NCBI GenBank assembly: GCA_002307055.1
Contig: DBTM01000041.1
Coordinates: 32,864-63,266 of the forward strand
Length of the DNA: 30,403 nucleotides
Direction: 5' to 3'
DNA from: Clostridiales bacterium UBA1316
Lineage (GTDB): Bacteria > Bacillota > Clostridia > Oscillospirales > Oscillospiraceae
Shown: one piece after another, positions 21,774-29,110 of the stretch
How the letters are laid out: the number at the start of each line of letters is the position of its first letter
How positions within the stretch are numbered: the first letter of the stretch is position 1
Translations under genes and position numbers: made by a program
Notes under the pieces: generated by a model
The model's input: the letters and a program-made list of their open reading frames with translations, nothing else
Database searches by the model: none
Told to the model about the DNA's origin: nothing

Positions 21774-22055
21774 ATGATTGATAATCAAAGTAATTTGCCG
21801 TTTTCTGTTAAGAATAGTTTGTTCTCGTATGATTCTGTTCAACAATCATTATACGCTCCAATTCTTGACGTCATAAACAATGAAATAGACATTATGGTCA
21901 ATTTAATGGCAGAAGGCAATAAGCTGTCGGAAGTCATTGATGACGAGGCACATATAAAAGAAGCTGCGGCAATTGTTAATCATTTGAATTTGCAGATATA
22001 TCAGCATATCAGGAAAATGAATGCGCTGAGATCCGGAATACGGAAAACCAAATAA
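21774..22055 (+). CDS. 93-aa helical protein, unknown, possible Spo0A target
   Basis: Not recognised. Soluble, with long amphipathic helices (APILDVINNEIDIMVNLMAEG and EAAAIVNHLNLQIYQHIRKMNAL, trimmed here to their cores), no membrane segment and no signal peptide. The ATG at 21774 has GGGAGGG 4 bases away; upstream in-frame starts lack a site. A 0A box precedes it and a strong terminator follows, so it is a single-gene unit between two sporulation loci. A small protein made on entry to sporulation is a fair inference, function open. Confidence 0.7.
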   Translation: MIDNQSNLPFSVKNSLFSYDSVQQSLYAPILDVINNEIDIMVNLMAEGNKLSEVIDDEAHIKEAAAIVNHLNLQIYQHIRKMNALRSGIRKTK

Positions 22056-22070
22056 GCTTTGCAGCATAAT

Positions 22071-22098
22071 CGCGGTCCGACAGGACCGCGTTTTTTTA
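22071..22098 (+). terminator. Terminator of the 93-aa gene
   Basis: CGCGGTCC-GACA-GGACCGCG followed by seven T. Confidence 0.95.
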
Positions 22099-22112
22099 TT
22101 CCCGCCGGACGA

Positions 22113-22140
22113 GCATATTTCGGGACATGCCACAATAAAA
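22113..22140 (+). promoter_or_regulatory. Possible sigma-E promoter of the spoIIIA operon
   Basis: GCATATT (22113-22119), 13 bp, CAATAAAA (22133-22140). The -35 fits sigma-E well, the -10 only partly. Sigma-E control of spoIIIA is known in Bacillus. Confidence 0.35.
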
Positions 22141-22174
22141 TGGTGTATGACTTTTTCGTGAGGGGATGTTTTGA

Positions 22175-23104
22175 TTGGCTGACCTGAATGGGCTGGCGGC
22201 GCGGTATGACGGGGCGTTGCTGCTGCTGCCGCCGCAGCTGAGAGAACCGGCACGCAGGGTGTTGAAGGAAGACAGGGCGAGGGCGGAGGAATTCCGGCTC
22301 CGGGTCGGTTACCCGATGACGGTCCTTTTACCGTCCGGAGAGGTATCGCTCGGCGGTGAAAAGATTTCAAAGCGGGACCTCGACGGGATGCTCGATATCG
22401 CAACGGGCGCCTCGGCTTACGCCTCGCGTGACAGTGTCCGGTCGGGATACATTACGGTTCGGGGCGGCTACAGAATCGGCCTCGGCGGGACGGCGCTCAC
22501 AAAGGACGGGGAGATTATCGGTTTTAAAAATATGACGTCCGCCGCCATCCGCATCTCGCGAGAGGTCATCGGCATAGCGCGCGGTGTTGCTCCTGCCATA
22601 ACGCCTGGCGGTATATTGCGCTCAACGCTGATCATTTCACCGCCTGGGCGGGGAAAAACGACGCTTCTGCGCGACCTCGTCCGGCTCCTGTCCACCGGCG
22701 ATGAGGAGCTGGGAATTCATGGAATGCGTATTGCGCTCGCCGATGAAAGGAGCGAGGTAGCCGCTGTTTTCGACGGTGTGCCGCAGATGGATATCGGACA
22801 GCTGACGGATGTACTCGACGCCTGCCCGAAGGCCGCGGCGGTCATGATGCTGCTCCGGTCTATGAATCCCCAGGTAATCGCACTTGACGAAATCACGGCA
22901 CCCGAGGACATCACGGCCATCCAAAGCGCGTCAAACTGCGGCGTCAAGCTGATTGCGGCGGCGCACGCGGAGGATATAAGCGATCTGTCCGCAAGGCCGC
23001 TGTACAGGAGACTTCTTGAGGACAGAATCTTCCAAAAGGCTGTGCTCATCGGCAAAACGGCGGACAAATGGACATACACCGTCAAGGATTTGGAGGTTGT
23101 GTGA
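22175..23104 (+). CDS. spoIIIAA: Stage III sporulation ATPase SpoIIIAA
   Basis: Secretion-type ATPase of the SpoIIIA-SpoIIQ channel, acting in the mother cell. 309 aa with Walker A SPPGRGKTT (about 155-163), Walker B VIALDEI (234-240), and the motif IALADERSE. The TTG at 22175 follows GAGGGG by 9 bases; nearer ATG and TTG codons are out of frame. First of eight genes; spoIIIAB follows directly. Confidence 0.96.
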   Translation: MADLNGLAARYDGALLLLPPQLREPARRVLKEDRARAEEFRLRVGYPMTVLLPSGEVSLGGEKISKRDLDGMLDIATGASAYASRDSVRSGYITVRGGYRIGLGGTALTKDGEIIGFKNMTSAAIRISREVIGIARGVAPAITPGGILRSTLIISPPGRGKTTLLRDLVRLLSTGDEELGIHGMRIALADERSEVAAVFDGVPQMDIGQLTDVLDACPKAAAVMMLLRSMNPQVIALDEITAPEDITAIQSASNCGVKLIAAAHAEDISDLSARPLYRRLLEDRIFQKAVLIGKTADKWTYTVKDLEVV

Positions 23105-23105
23105 C

Positions 23106-23621
23106 ATGATCAGGTTTATTGGCGCGGTGCTGTTAATAACCGGGGCTGCCGCCTGGGGTCTTATGAGCGTTTTAAAGCTGCGGAGCCGGGTGAAAAACCT
23201 CGGCGCGCTTATCAGCGCCCTTTCCGTTATGAAAAGTGAAATCTGCGACAGGCTCACGCCGATGCCCGAGCTCTTAAAGCAGCTGGGAAATGAGGCGACA
23301 TATCCGGCTTCGCTGCTGTTTAAAAACGCATCGGATAAAATGCCGTCTCTGGGCAGCAGGTCGTTTTCGGCTATATGGAGCCAGGCGGTTTTGAATACGC
23401 CGGAGCTCCTGCTCACACCGCAGGAGGCGCTTGTGCTCACGGAGCTGGGCATGTGCCTGGGCCGGTATGATATCGGCGAGCAGAGGAGCGCCATTCAATA
23501 TGCCCAGCGGCGCATGGACGAGTATTCTCGAAAGGCGGAAACAGACCGCGAAAGAAATTCCAAGGTCCACGCGTTTCTCGGCGTCGCCGCAGGTCTGTTC
23601 GCAGTCGTTATACTTCTTTAG
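23106..23621 (+). CDS. spoIIIAB: Stage III sporulation protein SpoIIIAB
   Basis: Integral membrane component of the mother-cell side of the SpoIIIA channel, similar to type II secretion F proteins. 171 aa with an N-terminal membrane helix (about 2-22), a helical cytoplasmic core (LKLRSRVKNLGALISALSVM, MPSLGSRSFSAIW, LGRYDIGEQRSAI) and a C-terminal membrane helix (VHAFLGVAAGLFAVVILL). ATG at 23106 has GGAGG 9 bases upstream inside the end of spoIIIAA; one base separates the genes. Confidence 0.94.
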   Translation: MIRFIGAVLLITGAAAWGLMSVLKLRSRVKNLGALISALSVMKSEICDRLTPMPELLKQLGNEATYPASLLFKNASDKMPSLGSRSFSAIWSQAVLNTPELLLTPQEALVLTELGMCLGRYDIGEQRSAIQYAQRRMDEYSRKAETDRERNSKVHAFLGVAAGLFAVVILL

Positions 23622-23648
23622 AATTTGTGGAATTTGTAGAGGTTACAT

Positions 23649-23843
23649 ATGAATGTCGACTTGATTTTTAAAATTGCGGCGGTCGGGATACTGGTTGCTG
23701 TCCTGAATCTTTTGTTAACCAATTCAAAGCGGGAGGAACAGGCGCTGATGACGACAATCGCGGGGCTTGTGGTTGTGCTCATCATCATTGTACAGGAGAT
23801 CAATAAGCTTTTTGACATGATCAAGAGTCTGTTTGGGTTTTAG
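23649..23843 (+). CDS. spoIIIAC: Stage III sporulation protein SpoIIIAC
   Basis: Small membrane protein of the SpoIIIA complex, 64 aa, two hydrophobic helices (about 5-24 and 33-50) joined by NSKREEQ. Size, hydropathy and position between spoIIIAB and spoIIIAD fit. A 27-bp gap precedes it; spoIIIAD follows after 2 bp. Confidence 0.94.
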   Translation: MNVDLIFKIAAVGILVAVLNLLLTNSKREEQALMTTIAGLVVVLIIIVQEINKLFDMIKSLFGF

Positions 23844-23845
23844 CT

Positions 23846-24232
23846 ATGGCAATTCTGATCAAAATTGCCGCGGTGGCGTTAGCAGGCACGGTGCTGAGCC
23901 TCGTCATTAAAAAAAACAGCCCTGAAATGGCTCTGATGCTCACGGTTTCGTTGGCGCTGATCGCTTTGTATCTGGCGTTTGATACGATTAAGGGCATTAC
24001 GGATTTTATTTCGTCGCTGGCAGAAACGGCCCAGATATCTCCGGCGGTACTGACAATTGTTTTCAAGACAATCGGCATATCGATCATCACGAAGCTGTCG
24101 GCAGATGTCTGCCGGGATGCGGGGCAGTCGTCGGTCGCCTCCGGGGTTGAGCTGGCGGGCGCGTTTTCAGCTTTGTATATCTCTCTCCCGCTTTTTAAGA
24201 CCGTGATGAGCATGATTGAATCACTGGTTTAA
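23846..24232 (+). CDS. spoIIIAD: Stage III sporulation protein SpoIIIAD
   Basis: Membrane protein of the SpoIIIA channel, 128 aa, with three or four hydrophobic helices. VFKTIGISIITKLSADVCRDAGQSS (quoted in part: KTIGISI, ADVCRDAG) and GAFSALYISLPLF are conserved family blocks. Starts 2 bp after spoIIIAC. Confidence 0.95.
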   Translation: MAILIKIAAVALAGTVLSLVIKKNSPEMALMLTVSLALIALYLAFDTIKGITDFISSLAETAQISPAVLTIVFKTIGISIITKLSADVCRDAGQSSVASGVELAGAFSALYISLPLFKTVMSMIESLV

Positions 24233-24270
24233 ATAAATCGCCGGCCTGACAGAACATTTTGGAGTTACAA

Positions 24271-25425
24271 ATGAAATTACATGTGAAAAAAGTAGCCGTT
24301 ATTTTCTTTATGGCTGCCCTTATGGCGGTTCTGCTGCTGCAGGCGGCGAAGGCGCAGAGTACCGGCGGGGAGCAGGCAGTGCCGCAAATTACTGCCGAGG
24401 ATGTTCAAAAAAGCCAGGCCGACGCACTCGATATCGGCAAATTGCAGAAGGCGCTGCCGGAAGAAGCCGGCAAAACAATCGGCAGAATGAAAGTGACCGA
24501 CAGCCTCGACTTGTCCGGCGGTATTCAAAAATTACTCAATAGCGTCCAGACAGGCCTTGGCGGCATTGTCATGAGCGGCCTGAAGAACGCGGCTGCCATT
24601 CTGATGATTGCGGTGCTCTGCTCGACGGTGAGCGCGGCTTTTGACGGCGGCGCCAAATATGTCATCCTCGCCGGGGTATTAGCCATATCGGTAATCAGCG
24701 TGTCGAATGTCAGCTCGTTTATCGGACTCGGCAGCAAAACACTTGACGAGATAAGCACCTTTTCAAAAATGCTGCTGCCCACGCTGACGACCGCGGCGGC
24801 AGCCAGCGGAGCCATCACATCGGCGGCGGCAAAATACGCCGCGACAACACTCTTTATGGATATTCTGATGACAGCGTCAAAGGGCGTCATCGTGCCTCTG
24901 ATATATGCCTATACGGCGACGAGCATCGCTGAAGCGGCGTTGGGCGGAGAAGGGCTGACCGGCGCGGCCAATCTCTTAAAATGGATGGCAAGGACCATCA
25001 TGCTGGCTGTTGTGCTCCTGTTTGTGGCGTATCTGTCTCTGACAGGCGTCATCTCCGGTACAACGGATGCCGTGACGACGAAGGCTTTAAAAACAACAAT
25101 CTCCACCGTCCTGCCCGTCGTGGGAAGCATCATTGCCGACGCCTCCGAAACCGTTTTGGCCGGCGCGTCGATTTTGCGCAACGCTATCGGCATCTTTGGC
25201 GTTCTGGCCGTCGCGGCGACCTGCATCTATCCGTTTTTGCACCTTGGTGTCAACTATCTGTTGTACAAGGCGGCGGCAGGGCTGTCCGGCGCCATCGCGG
25301 ACGGGCGGATCACAAAGCTTGTAAATAGCGTCAGCGCGGCGTTCGGTATGATGCTCGGACTGGTCGGCGCGTCAGCCCTGATGCTGTTTATCTCCATCAT
25401 CTCCGTTATAAAGGTGGTGACTTGA
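24271..25425 (+). CDS. spoIIIAE: Stage III sporulation protein SpoIIIAE
   Basis: Polytopic membrane protein of the channel, 384 aa. N-terminal signal-like helix (HVKKVAVIFFMAALMAVLLL, ending AKAQS), a polar outer segment (about 33-90), then six to eight membrane helices with family blocks FSKMLLPTLTTAAAASGA and LLKWMARTIM. ATG at 24271 has GGAG 6 bases upstream; the TTG at 24259 lacks a site. Confidence 0.95.
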   Translation: MKLHVKKVAVIFFMAALMAVLLLQAAKAQSTGGEQAVPQITAEDVQKSQADALDIGKLQKALPEEAGKTIGRMKVTDSLDLSGGIQKLLNSVQTGLGGIVMSGLKNAAAILMIAVLCSTVSAAFDGGAKYVILAGVLAISVISVSNVSSFIGLGSKTLDEISTFSKMLLPTLTTAAAASGAITSAAAKYAATTLFMDILMTASKGVIVPLIYAYTATSIAEAALGGEGLTGAANLLKWMARTIMLAVVLLFVAYLSLTGVISGTTDAVTTKALKTTISTVLPVVGSIIADASETVLAGASILRNAIGIFGVLAVAATCIYPFLHLGVNYLLYKAAAGLSGAIADGRITKLVNSVSAAFGMMLGLVGASALMLFISIISVIKVVT

Positions 25426-25426
25426 A

Positions 25427-25924
25427 TTGGCCGAAGCGCTGAGAAGCTGGATCATCGGAATTGCCGGAGCCGCCATGGTGACCGCCGCCGCCATGGCCTT
25501 GACGCCGGAAGGAAAAGTGAAAAAAATTGTATCGCTCATTTGCGGGCTCATGACAATCCTCGCTCTGATAAAGCCCTTGGCGGGCTTTGACTATACAAGC
25601 TTTTCAAAATATCTGAGCCAGTATAAAAGGGACGCGGCGGCTCAGTCATCGGCAATGGACAGTGAAAATGAAAACCTGACAAGACGAATCATAGAGGACA
25701 AATGCCAAGCATATATATTGGACAAAGGTAAATCTCTGGGGATAACAGACCTGAACGTCACCGTGACGGCAAAATGGAGCAAAGATGGTTATTGGTATCC
25801 GAGCGGAGCCAGCCTTAAGACGGACGCCGATGAGAAGACGCGCAGACAGCTGAGCCAAAGCATCGAAGGAGAACTCGGTATATCGCCGGAGGAGTTGATC
25901 TGGAGTATGAAAAATGAAAAATAA
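25427..25924 (+). CDS. spoIIIAF: Stage III sporulation protein SpoIIIAF
   Basis: Membrane-anchored ring-forming component, 165 aa. Two N-terminal helices (about 6-24 and 33-50; LTPEGKVKKIVSLICGLM between) and a C-terminal soluble domain with LGITDLNVTVTAKW and EEKT/RRQLSQSIEGELGI. TTG start at 25427 begins one base after the spoIIIAE stop, with AAGGTGG 9 bases upstream. Confidence 0.93.
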   Translation: MAEALRSWIIGIAGAAMVTAAAMALTPEGKVKKIVSLICGLMTILALIKPLAGFDYTSFSKYLSQYKRDAAAQSSAMDSENENLTRRIIEDKCQAYILDKGKSLGITDLNVTVTAKWSKDGYWYPSGASLKTDADEKTRRQLSQSIEGELGISPEELIWSMKNEK

Positions 25925-26468
25925 AAATATGTCTGAGACGCTCGGGAAGATATGGAATGTGCTCAAAAAAAACAAATTTGTCATGATTATTCTTCTTGTG
26001 GGTCTGGTGCTCATCCTCCTTCCGACGGGTACTTCCGCCGCAAAGAAAAACATTGAGAGCGACACCCAGGCAAAAACAGAGTTTTCACTGGGTGATCAGG
26101 AAAACCGCATCGCAGCCGCGCTTTCAAAAATTGAGGGAGCGGGAAAGGTGACGGTCGTATTGACGCTTAAATGTACTTCCGAGCAGGTGCTGGCAAAAGA
26201 TGAAAGCGAGTCCACAAGCTCAGGCAGCAAAGGGGATTCGCCGGAAAACAATATGGAGCGGAGCTCCACCGTCGTCATCATCTCCGCAGGCAGTTCAAAT
26301 GAAGCCCCGATCACACTCAAATACATATACCCTGAATATCTCGGCGCTCTTGTGGTATGTGAGGGCGCCGGCAATGCCGGGGTAAAGTACCAGCTTATTG
26401 AAGCAGTATCGGGGTTAACCGGGCTTGGCACTGATAAAATCGTCGTAACAAAAATGAATAAATCTTGA
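25914..26468 (+). CDS. spoIIIAG: Stage III sporulation protein SpoIIIAG
   Basis: Forms a large intermembrane ring of the feeding-tube channel. 184 aa: one membrane helix (about 22-40, FVMIILLVGLVLILLP), then the ring-building domain with ENRIAAALSKIEGAGKVTVVLTL (family block, trimmed), a Ser/Gly-rich insert (SESTSSGSKGDSPENN), and YPEYLGALVVCEGAG, LIEAVSGLTGLGTDKIVV. Overlaps spoIIIAF by 11 bp with GGAG 8 bases before its ATG. Confidence 0.96.
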   Translation: MKNKNMSETLGKIWNVLKKNKFVMIILLVGLVLILLPTGTSAAKKNIESDTQAKTEFSLGDQENRIAAALSKIEGAGKVTVVLTLKCTSEQVLAKDESESTSSGSKGDSPENNMERSSTVVIISAGSSNEAPITLKYIYPEYLGALVVCEGAGNAGVKYQLIEAVSGLTGLGTDKIVVTKMNKS

Positions 26469-26481
26469 GGAGGCATCATGA

Positions 26482-27048
26482 GTGAAAACATTTAAGAGGA
26501 ACGCGGTCATTATTACGGTGCTGCTGTTCGTATGTGTCGCGGCATATTTAAACTGGTCCTATAATAAAAACTCTGACAGTGAAACGGCGGCAGGCGTATC
26601 TCCTCAGGATACGGCGGGTGCCGCCGTTGACCAGGATGCATCGGCCACAGCGTCGGATGCCGGTCTGTATTATGACGCGAATGGGACGGTAAATAAAGAA
26701 TACTTCGACACGGCGCGCTTAAACCGCCAGCAGGCAAGGGACGCGGCGGCGGAAACGCTGGCGGCAGTCAGCAAAACCGACGGCGCTTCCAAGGACATGG
26801 TAAACACGGCGCTTAAAGAAATTTCGGATATCGCCGCCGATACCGTGAAGGAAGCGCAGCTGGAAAATCTCATCATATCAAAAGGTTTCGCCGACTGTGT
26901 CGTCTATATTTCGAAGGATGGCGTCAACGTCACAGTCCCTGCTCCCAAGGAAGGATTAGCAGCCTCGTCTGTTGCGAAAATTACCGATGTGGTCATGTCA
27001 CAGACTGATTACAAAGCCGCCGATCTGAAAATTATTGAAGTTAAATAG
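26482..27048 (+). CDS. spoIIIAH: Stage III sporulation protein SpoIIIAH
   Basis: Mother-cell partner of SpoIIQ across the intermembrane space. 188 aa: N-terminal anchor (about 8-25, AVIITVLLFVCVAAYLNW), a linker, and the ring-building YscJ/FliF-like domain (about 80-188, YFDTARLNRQQARDAAAETL earlier; ENLIISKGFADCVVYISKDG, KITDVVMSQT). The start is GTG at 26482, 8 bases after GAGGAGG; the ATG at 26478 runs into a stop after five codons. Confidence 0.96.
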   Translation: MKTFKRNAVIITVLLFVCVAAYLNWSYNKNSDSETAAGVSPQDTAGAAVDQDASATASDAGLYYDANGTVNKEYFDTARLNRQQARDAAAETLAAVSKTDGASKDMVNTALKEISDIAADTVKEAQLENLIISKGFADCVVYISKDGVNVTVPAPKEGLAASSVAKITDVVMSQTDYKAADLKIIEVK

Positions 27049-27071
27049 CTTTATTTTCTAACAAATCTATT

Positions 27072-27105
27072 GTATAATACCTGCGTATGCAGGTATTATA
27101 CTTTT
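27072..27105 (+). terminator. Terminator of the spoIIIA operon
   Basis: A perfect 13-bp stem GTATAATACCTGC / GCAGGTATTATAC with GTAT loop, then TTTT. An embedded TATAAT could also act as a -10 box. Confidence 0.85.
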
Positions 27106-27204
27106 ATATAGCCTGTATATGGCTTGAAATGAAGCATTTTGCGGCGTTTATTTATCATAACGGCTTTTGTAAAAATATTTCCATGTAAAATAGGAGTATC
27201 GAAT

Positions 27205-27579
27205 ATGGGCGAGAATAAAGAATATATATCCTACTTAGAAGAGAGAGGCAGCATCAACATTTCAGAGGAAGTCGTCGCCATTATCGCAGGCAGCGCGGCA
27301 CTGGAAATTGACGGCGTCGCCGGGCTCTATTCGACGCCGGGCAGGGATATAGCCGAGCTCCTGGGTAAAAAGAACCTCGCCAGGGGCGTTCGGATACATC
27401 TGGAGGATAAAACGATAACAGCCGAGGTCTATATCATGGCGTCGCTGGGCTGTGCCGTTAATGAGGTTGGCGCTGCGGTCCAATCGGCTGTCGCGACAGC
27501 CATCGAGTCGACAACAGGGCTCGAGGTGGCATCGGTCAATGTCAATATCTGCGGGATTTCCGCCAAGAAGGATAAATAA
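27205..27579 (+). CDS. Asp23/Gls24-family envelope stress protein
   Basis: Cytoplasmic protein of the YqhY/AmaP-partner type, 124 aa; YqhY is thought to modulate fatty-acid synthesis at acetyl-CoA carboxylase. Seen: GSINISEEVVAIIAGSAAL, EIDGVAGLYS, RDIAELLGKK, VEVNICGI-like end (ASVNVNICGISAKK). ATG at 27205 has AGGAG 8 bases upstream; the 22 codons open before it are not conserved in character. In Bacillus and many Clostridia accB-accC precede this gene; they are missing here. Confidence 0.92.
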   Translation: MGENKEYISYLEERGSINISEEVVAIIAGSAALEIDGVAGLYSTPGRDIAELLGKKNLARGVRIHLEDKTITAEVYIMASLGCAVNEVGAAVQSAVATAIESTTGLEVASVNVNICGISAKKDK

Positions 27580-27612
27580 AATCCGATCAAATTAATGATG
27601 CTGGGCTGTTTT

Positions 27613-27638
27613 GGGGCGCTGAGGACAGCGTCCCTTAT
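27613..27638 (+). other. Small hairpin before nusB
   Basis: GGGGCGCTG / CAGCGTCCC (one G-T pair) with AGGA loop, followed by TTAT. It may be a weak terminator or attenuator between the Asp23 gene and nusB. Confidence 0.4.
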
Positions 27639-27698
27639 ACTGAATTAAGAGGCAAGTTTGAAAGAAGAATCTTTCAGACTGGGAGGAATAGTCATTAT

Positions 27699-28148
27699 AT
27701 GACACGAACGGCGGCAAGGGAAATTGCGGTCAGATTATGCTTTGGGCAGTCTGAAAACCCCCAGGATCCGGACACGATACTTGGGGAAATATTCGACGAA
27801 GAATATTATGCGTCTCTGGCGAAAGAAGACGAGATATTCGCCTTATATCCCGATGAGGTTCAGCTCGATTACATCGGCAGGATCATCAGAGGCGTTTCGG
27901 AGCATGGCGCGGAGCTCGACGGCTATATTGAAAAATATGCCGTCGGATGGAAATTCGGGCGGATATCCAGAACGGCTGTCGCCATATTGAAAACGGCGAT
28001 GTATGAAATTTTGTATATGCCGGATGTGCCGGACAAAGCGGCCATCAACGAAGCGGTCGAGCTGGCTAAACGTTATGAGGAGCCGGTGACGGTGCCGTTC
28101 ATCAACGGTGTCCTGGGGAGCTTCTCACGAAACGAAGTTTCAGAGTGA
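27699..28148 (+). CDS. nusB: Transcription antitermination factor NusB
   Basis: All-helical RNA-binding protein acting with NusE in rRNA antitermination, 149 aa. TRTAAREIAVRLCF at the start, then YIGRIIRGVSEH and the conserved C-terminal block ISRTAVAILKTAMYEILYMPDVPDKAAINEAVELAKRY (key residues AILKTAMYE, INEAVELAK, FINGVLG). ATG at 27699 with GGGAGG about 12 bases upstream. Its stop overlaps an alternative start of the next gene. Confidence 0.94.
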   Translation: MTRTAAREIAVRLCFGQSENPQDPDTILGEIFDEEYYASLAKEDEIFALYPDEVQLDYIGRIIRGVSEHGAELDGYIEKYAVGWKFGRISRTAVAILKTAMYEILYMPDVPDKAAINEAVELAKRYEEPVTVPFINGVLGSFSRNEVSE

Positions 28149-28186
28149 AACAAGAGCTCTGCGTTGCCGCAGAAGGTGAGGTTCGC

Positions 28187-29110
28187 GTGAAGGAAATAGT
28201 TATTGCTTTCGATACAAGTAATTATACGACGAGCTGCGCGGTATTTGACGGACAAGCCGGGGTCAACGCCGGACGGCTGCTCGAGGTGGAAGCCGGTCAG
28301 CTCGGCCTTCGGCAGTCCGACGCGCTTTACGCGCATATCCGGCGGCTGCCGCAGGTTTTCGACGAGCTTGACCTGCAGGGCAGTACGATTATAGCTGTAG
28401 GCGCGAGTACGAAGCCCCGGGAACCCGAAGAGTCCTATATGCCATGTTTCCTCGCGGGCGCGTCGCAAGGGGCTGTTTTAGCGCGGGCACTGAGCGTGCC
28501 TTTTTTTGAATTTTCGCATCAGCAGGGGCACATCGCGGCGGCAGCCTGGTCGGCAGACCGGATGGAGCTGCTCGATACGCCGCATCTGGCGTGGCACCTC
28601 TCCGGCGGTACGACGGAGCTCTTATATGTCCGACCGCTGGGCACCGCTGTGACCTGCGAGATCCTCGGCGGTACAACGGATATATCGGCGGGGCAGCTCG
28701 TCGACAGGGCTGGACAGCTCCTGGGGCTGAAATTCCCCTCAGGCAGAGAGCTCGACAAAATCGCATGCCAAGCGGGCGATGATATTTTTTACCAGCCGAA
28801 GGTCACCGGCTGTGAATTTTCGCTGTCCGGTGCTGAGCACAAAATGAAACAAATGTTTGAAACGGGCGTTCAGCCCAGGGATATCGCGTATTTTTCGCTG
28901 ATGTCCGTTATCTCCGCCGTCCGCCGCGCGACGGAAAATGCGATAAAAAAATACGGGAAGCTGCCGGTTTTATATTCCGGCGGCGTGGCTTCAAATTCTC
29001 TTTTGAGGGCAAAAATGGCGGATGGCATTTTCGCCTTGCCGCAATACTCTGCTGACAACGCGCTCGGTGTTGCGATTCTTACATACAGGGCGGTCAAAGC
29101 TGATGGATAA
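28187..29110 (+). CDS. TsaD/Kae1-like (M22) paralogue
   Basis: ASKHA-fold protein of the Kae1/TsaD/Gcp family, 307 aa against about 340 for TsaD. Seen: IAFDTSNYTTSCAV (7-20), metal ligands H111 and H115 (HQQGH), SGGTTEL (139-145), and D290 near the end (SADNALG); YSGGVASN matches the family GGVAxN. Lacks several TsaD blocks, such as SCDET at the start. The GTG at 28187 follows GAAGGTGAG; the earlier GTG at 28145 has no site. Lies between nusB and xseA, overlapping xseA by 8 bp. Likely a clostridial paralogue; whether it can make t6A is not known. Confidence 0.85.
   Translation: MKEIVIAFDTSNYTTSCAVFDGQAGVNAGRLLEVEAGQLGLRQSDALYAHIRRLPQVFDELDLQGSTIIAVGASTKPREPEESYMPCFLAGASQGAVLARALSVPFFEFSHQQGHIAAAAWSADRMELLDTPHLAWHLSGGTTELLYVRPLGTAVTCEILGGTTDISAGQLVDRAGQLLGLKFPSGRELDKIACQAGDDIFYQPKVTGCEFSLSGAEHKMKQMFETGVQPRDIAYFSLMSVISAVRRATENAIKKYGKLPVLYSGGVASNSLLRAKMADGIFALPQYSADNALGVAILTYRAVKADG

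Noticed and set aside
19611..26710. 0A-box-like TTCGACA inside the kinase and spoIIIAH coding regions
   Set aside because: A few such 7-mers are expected by chance in 30 kb, and these lie within genes.
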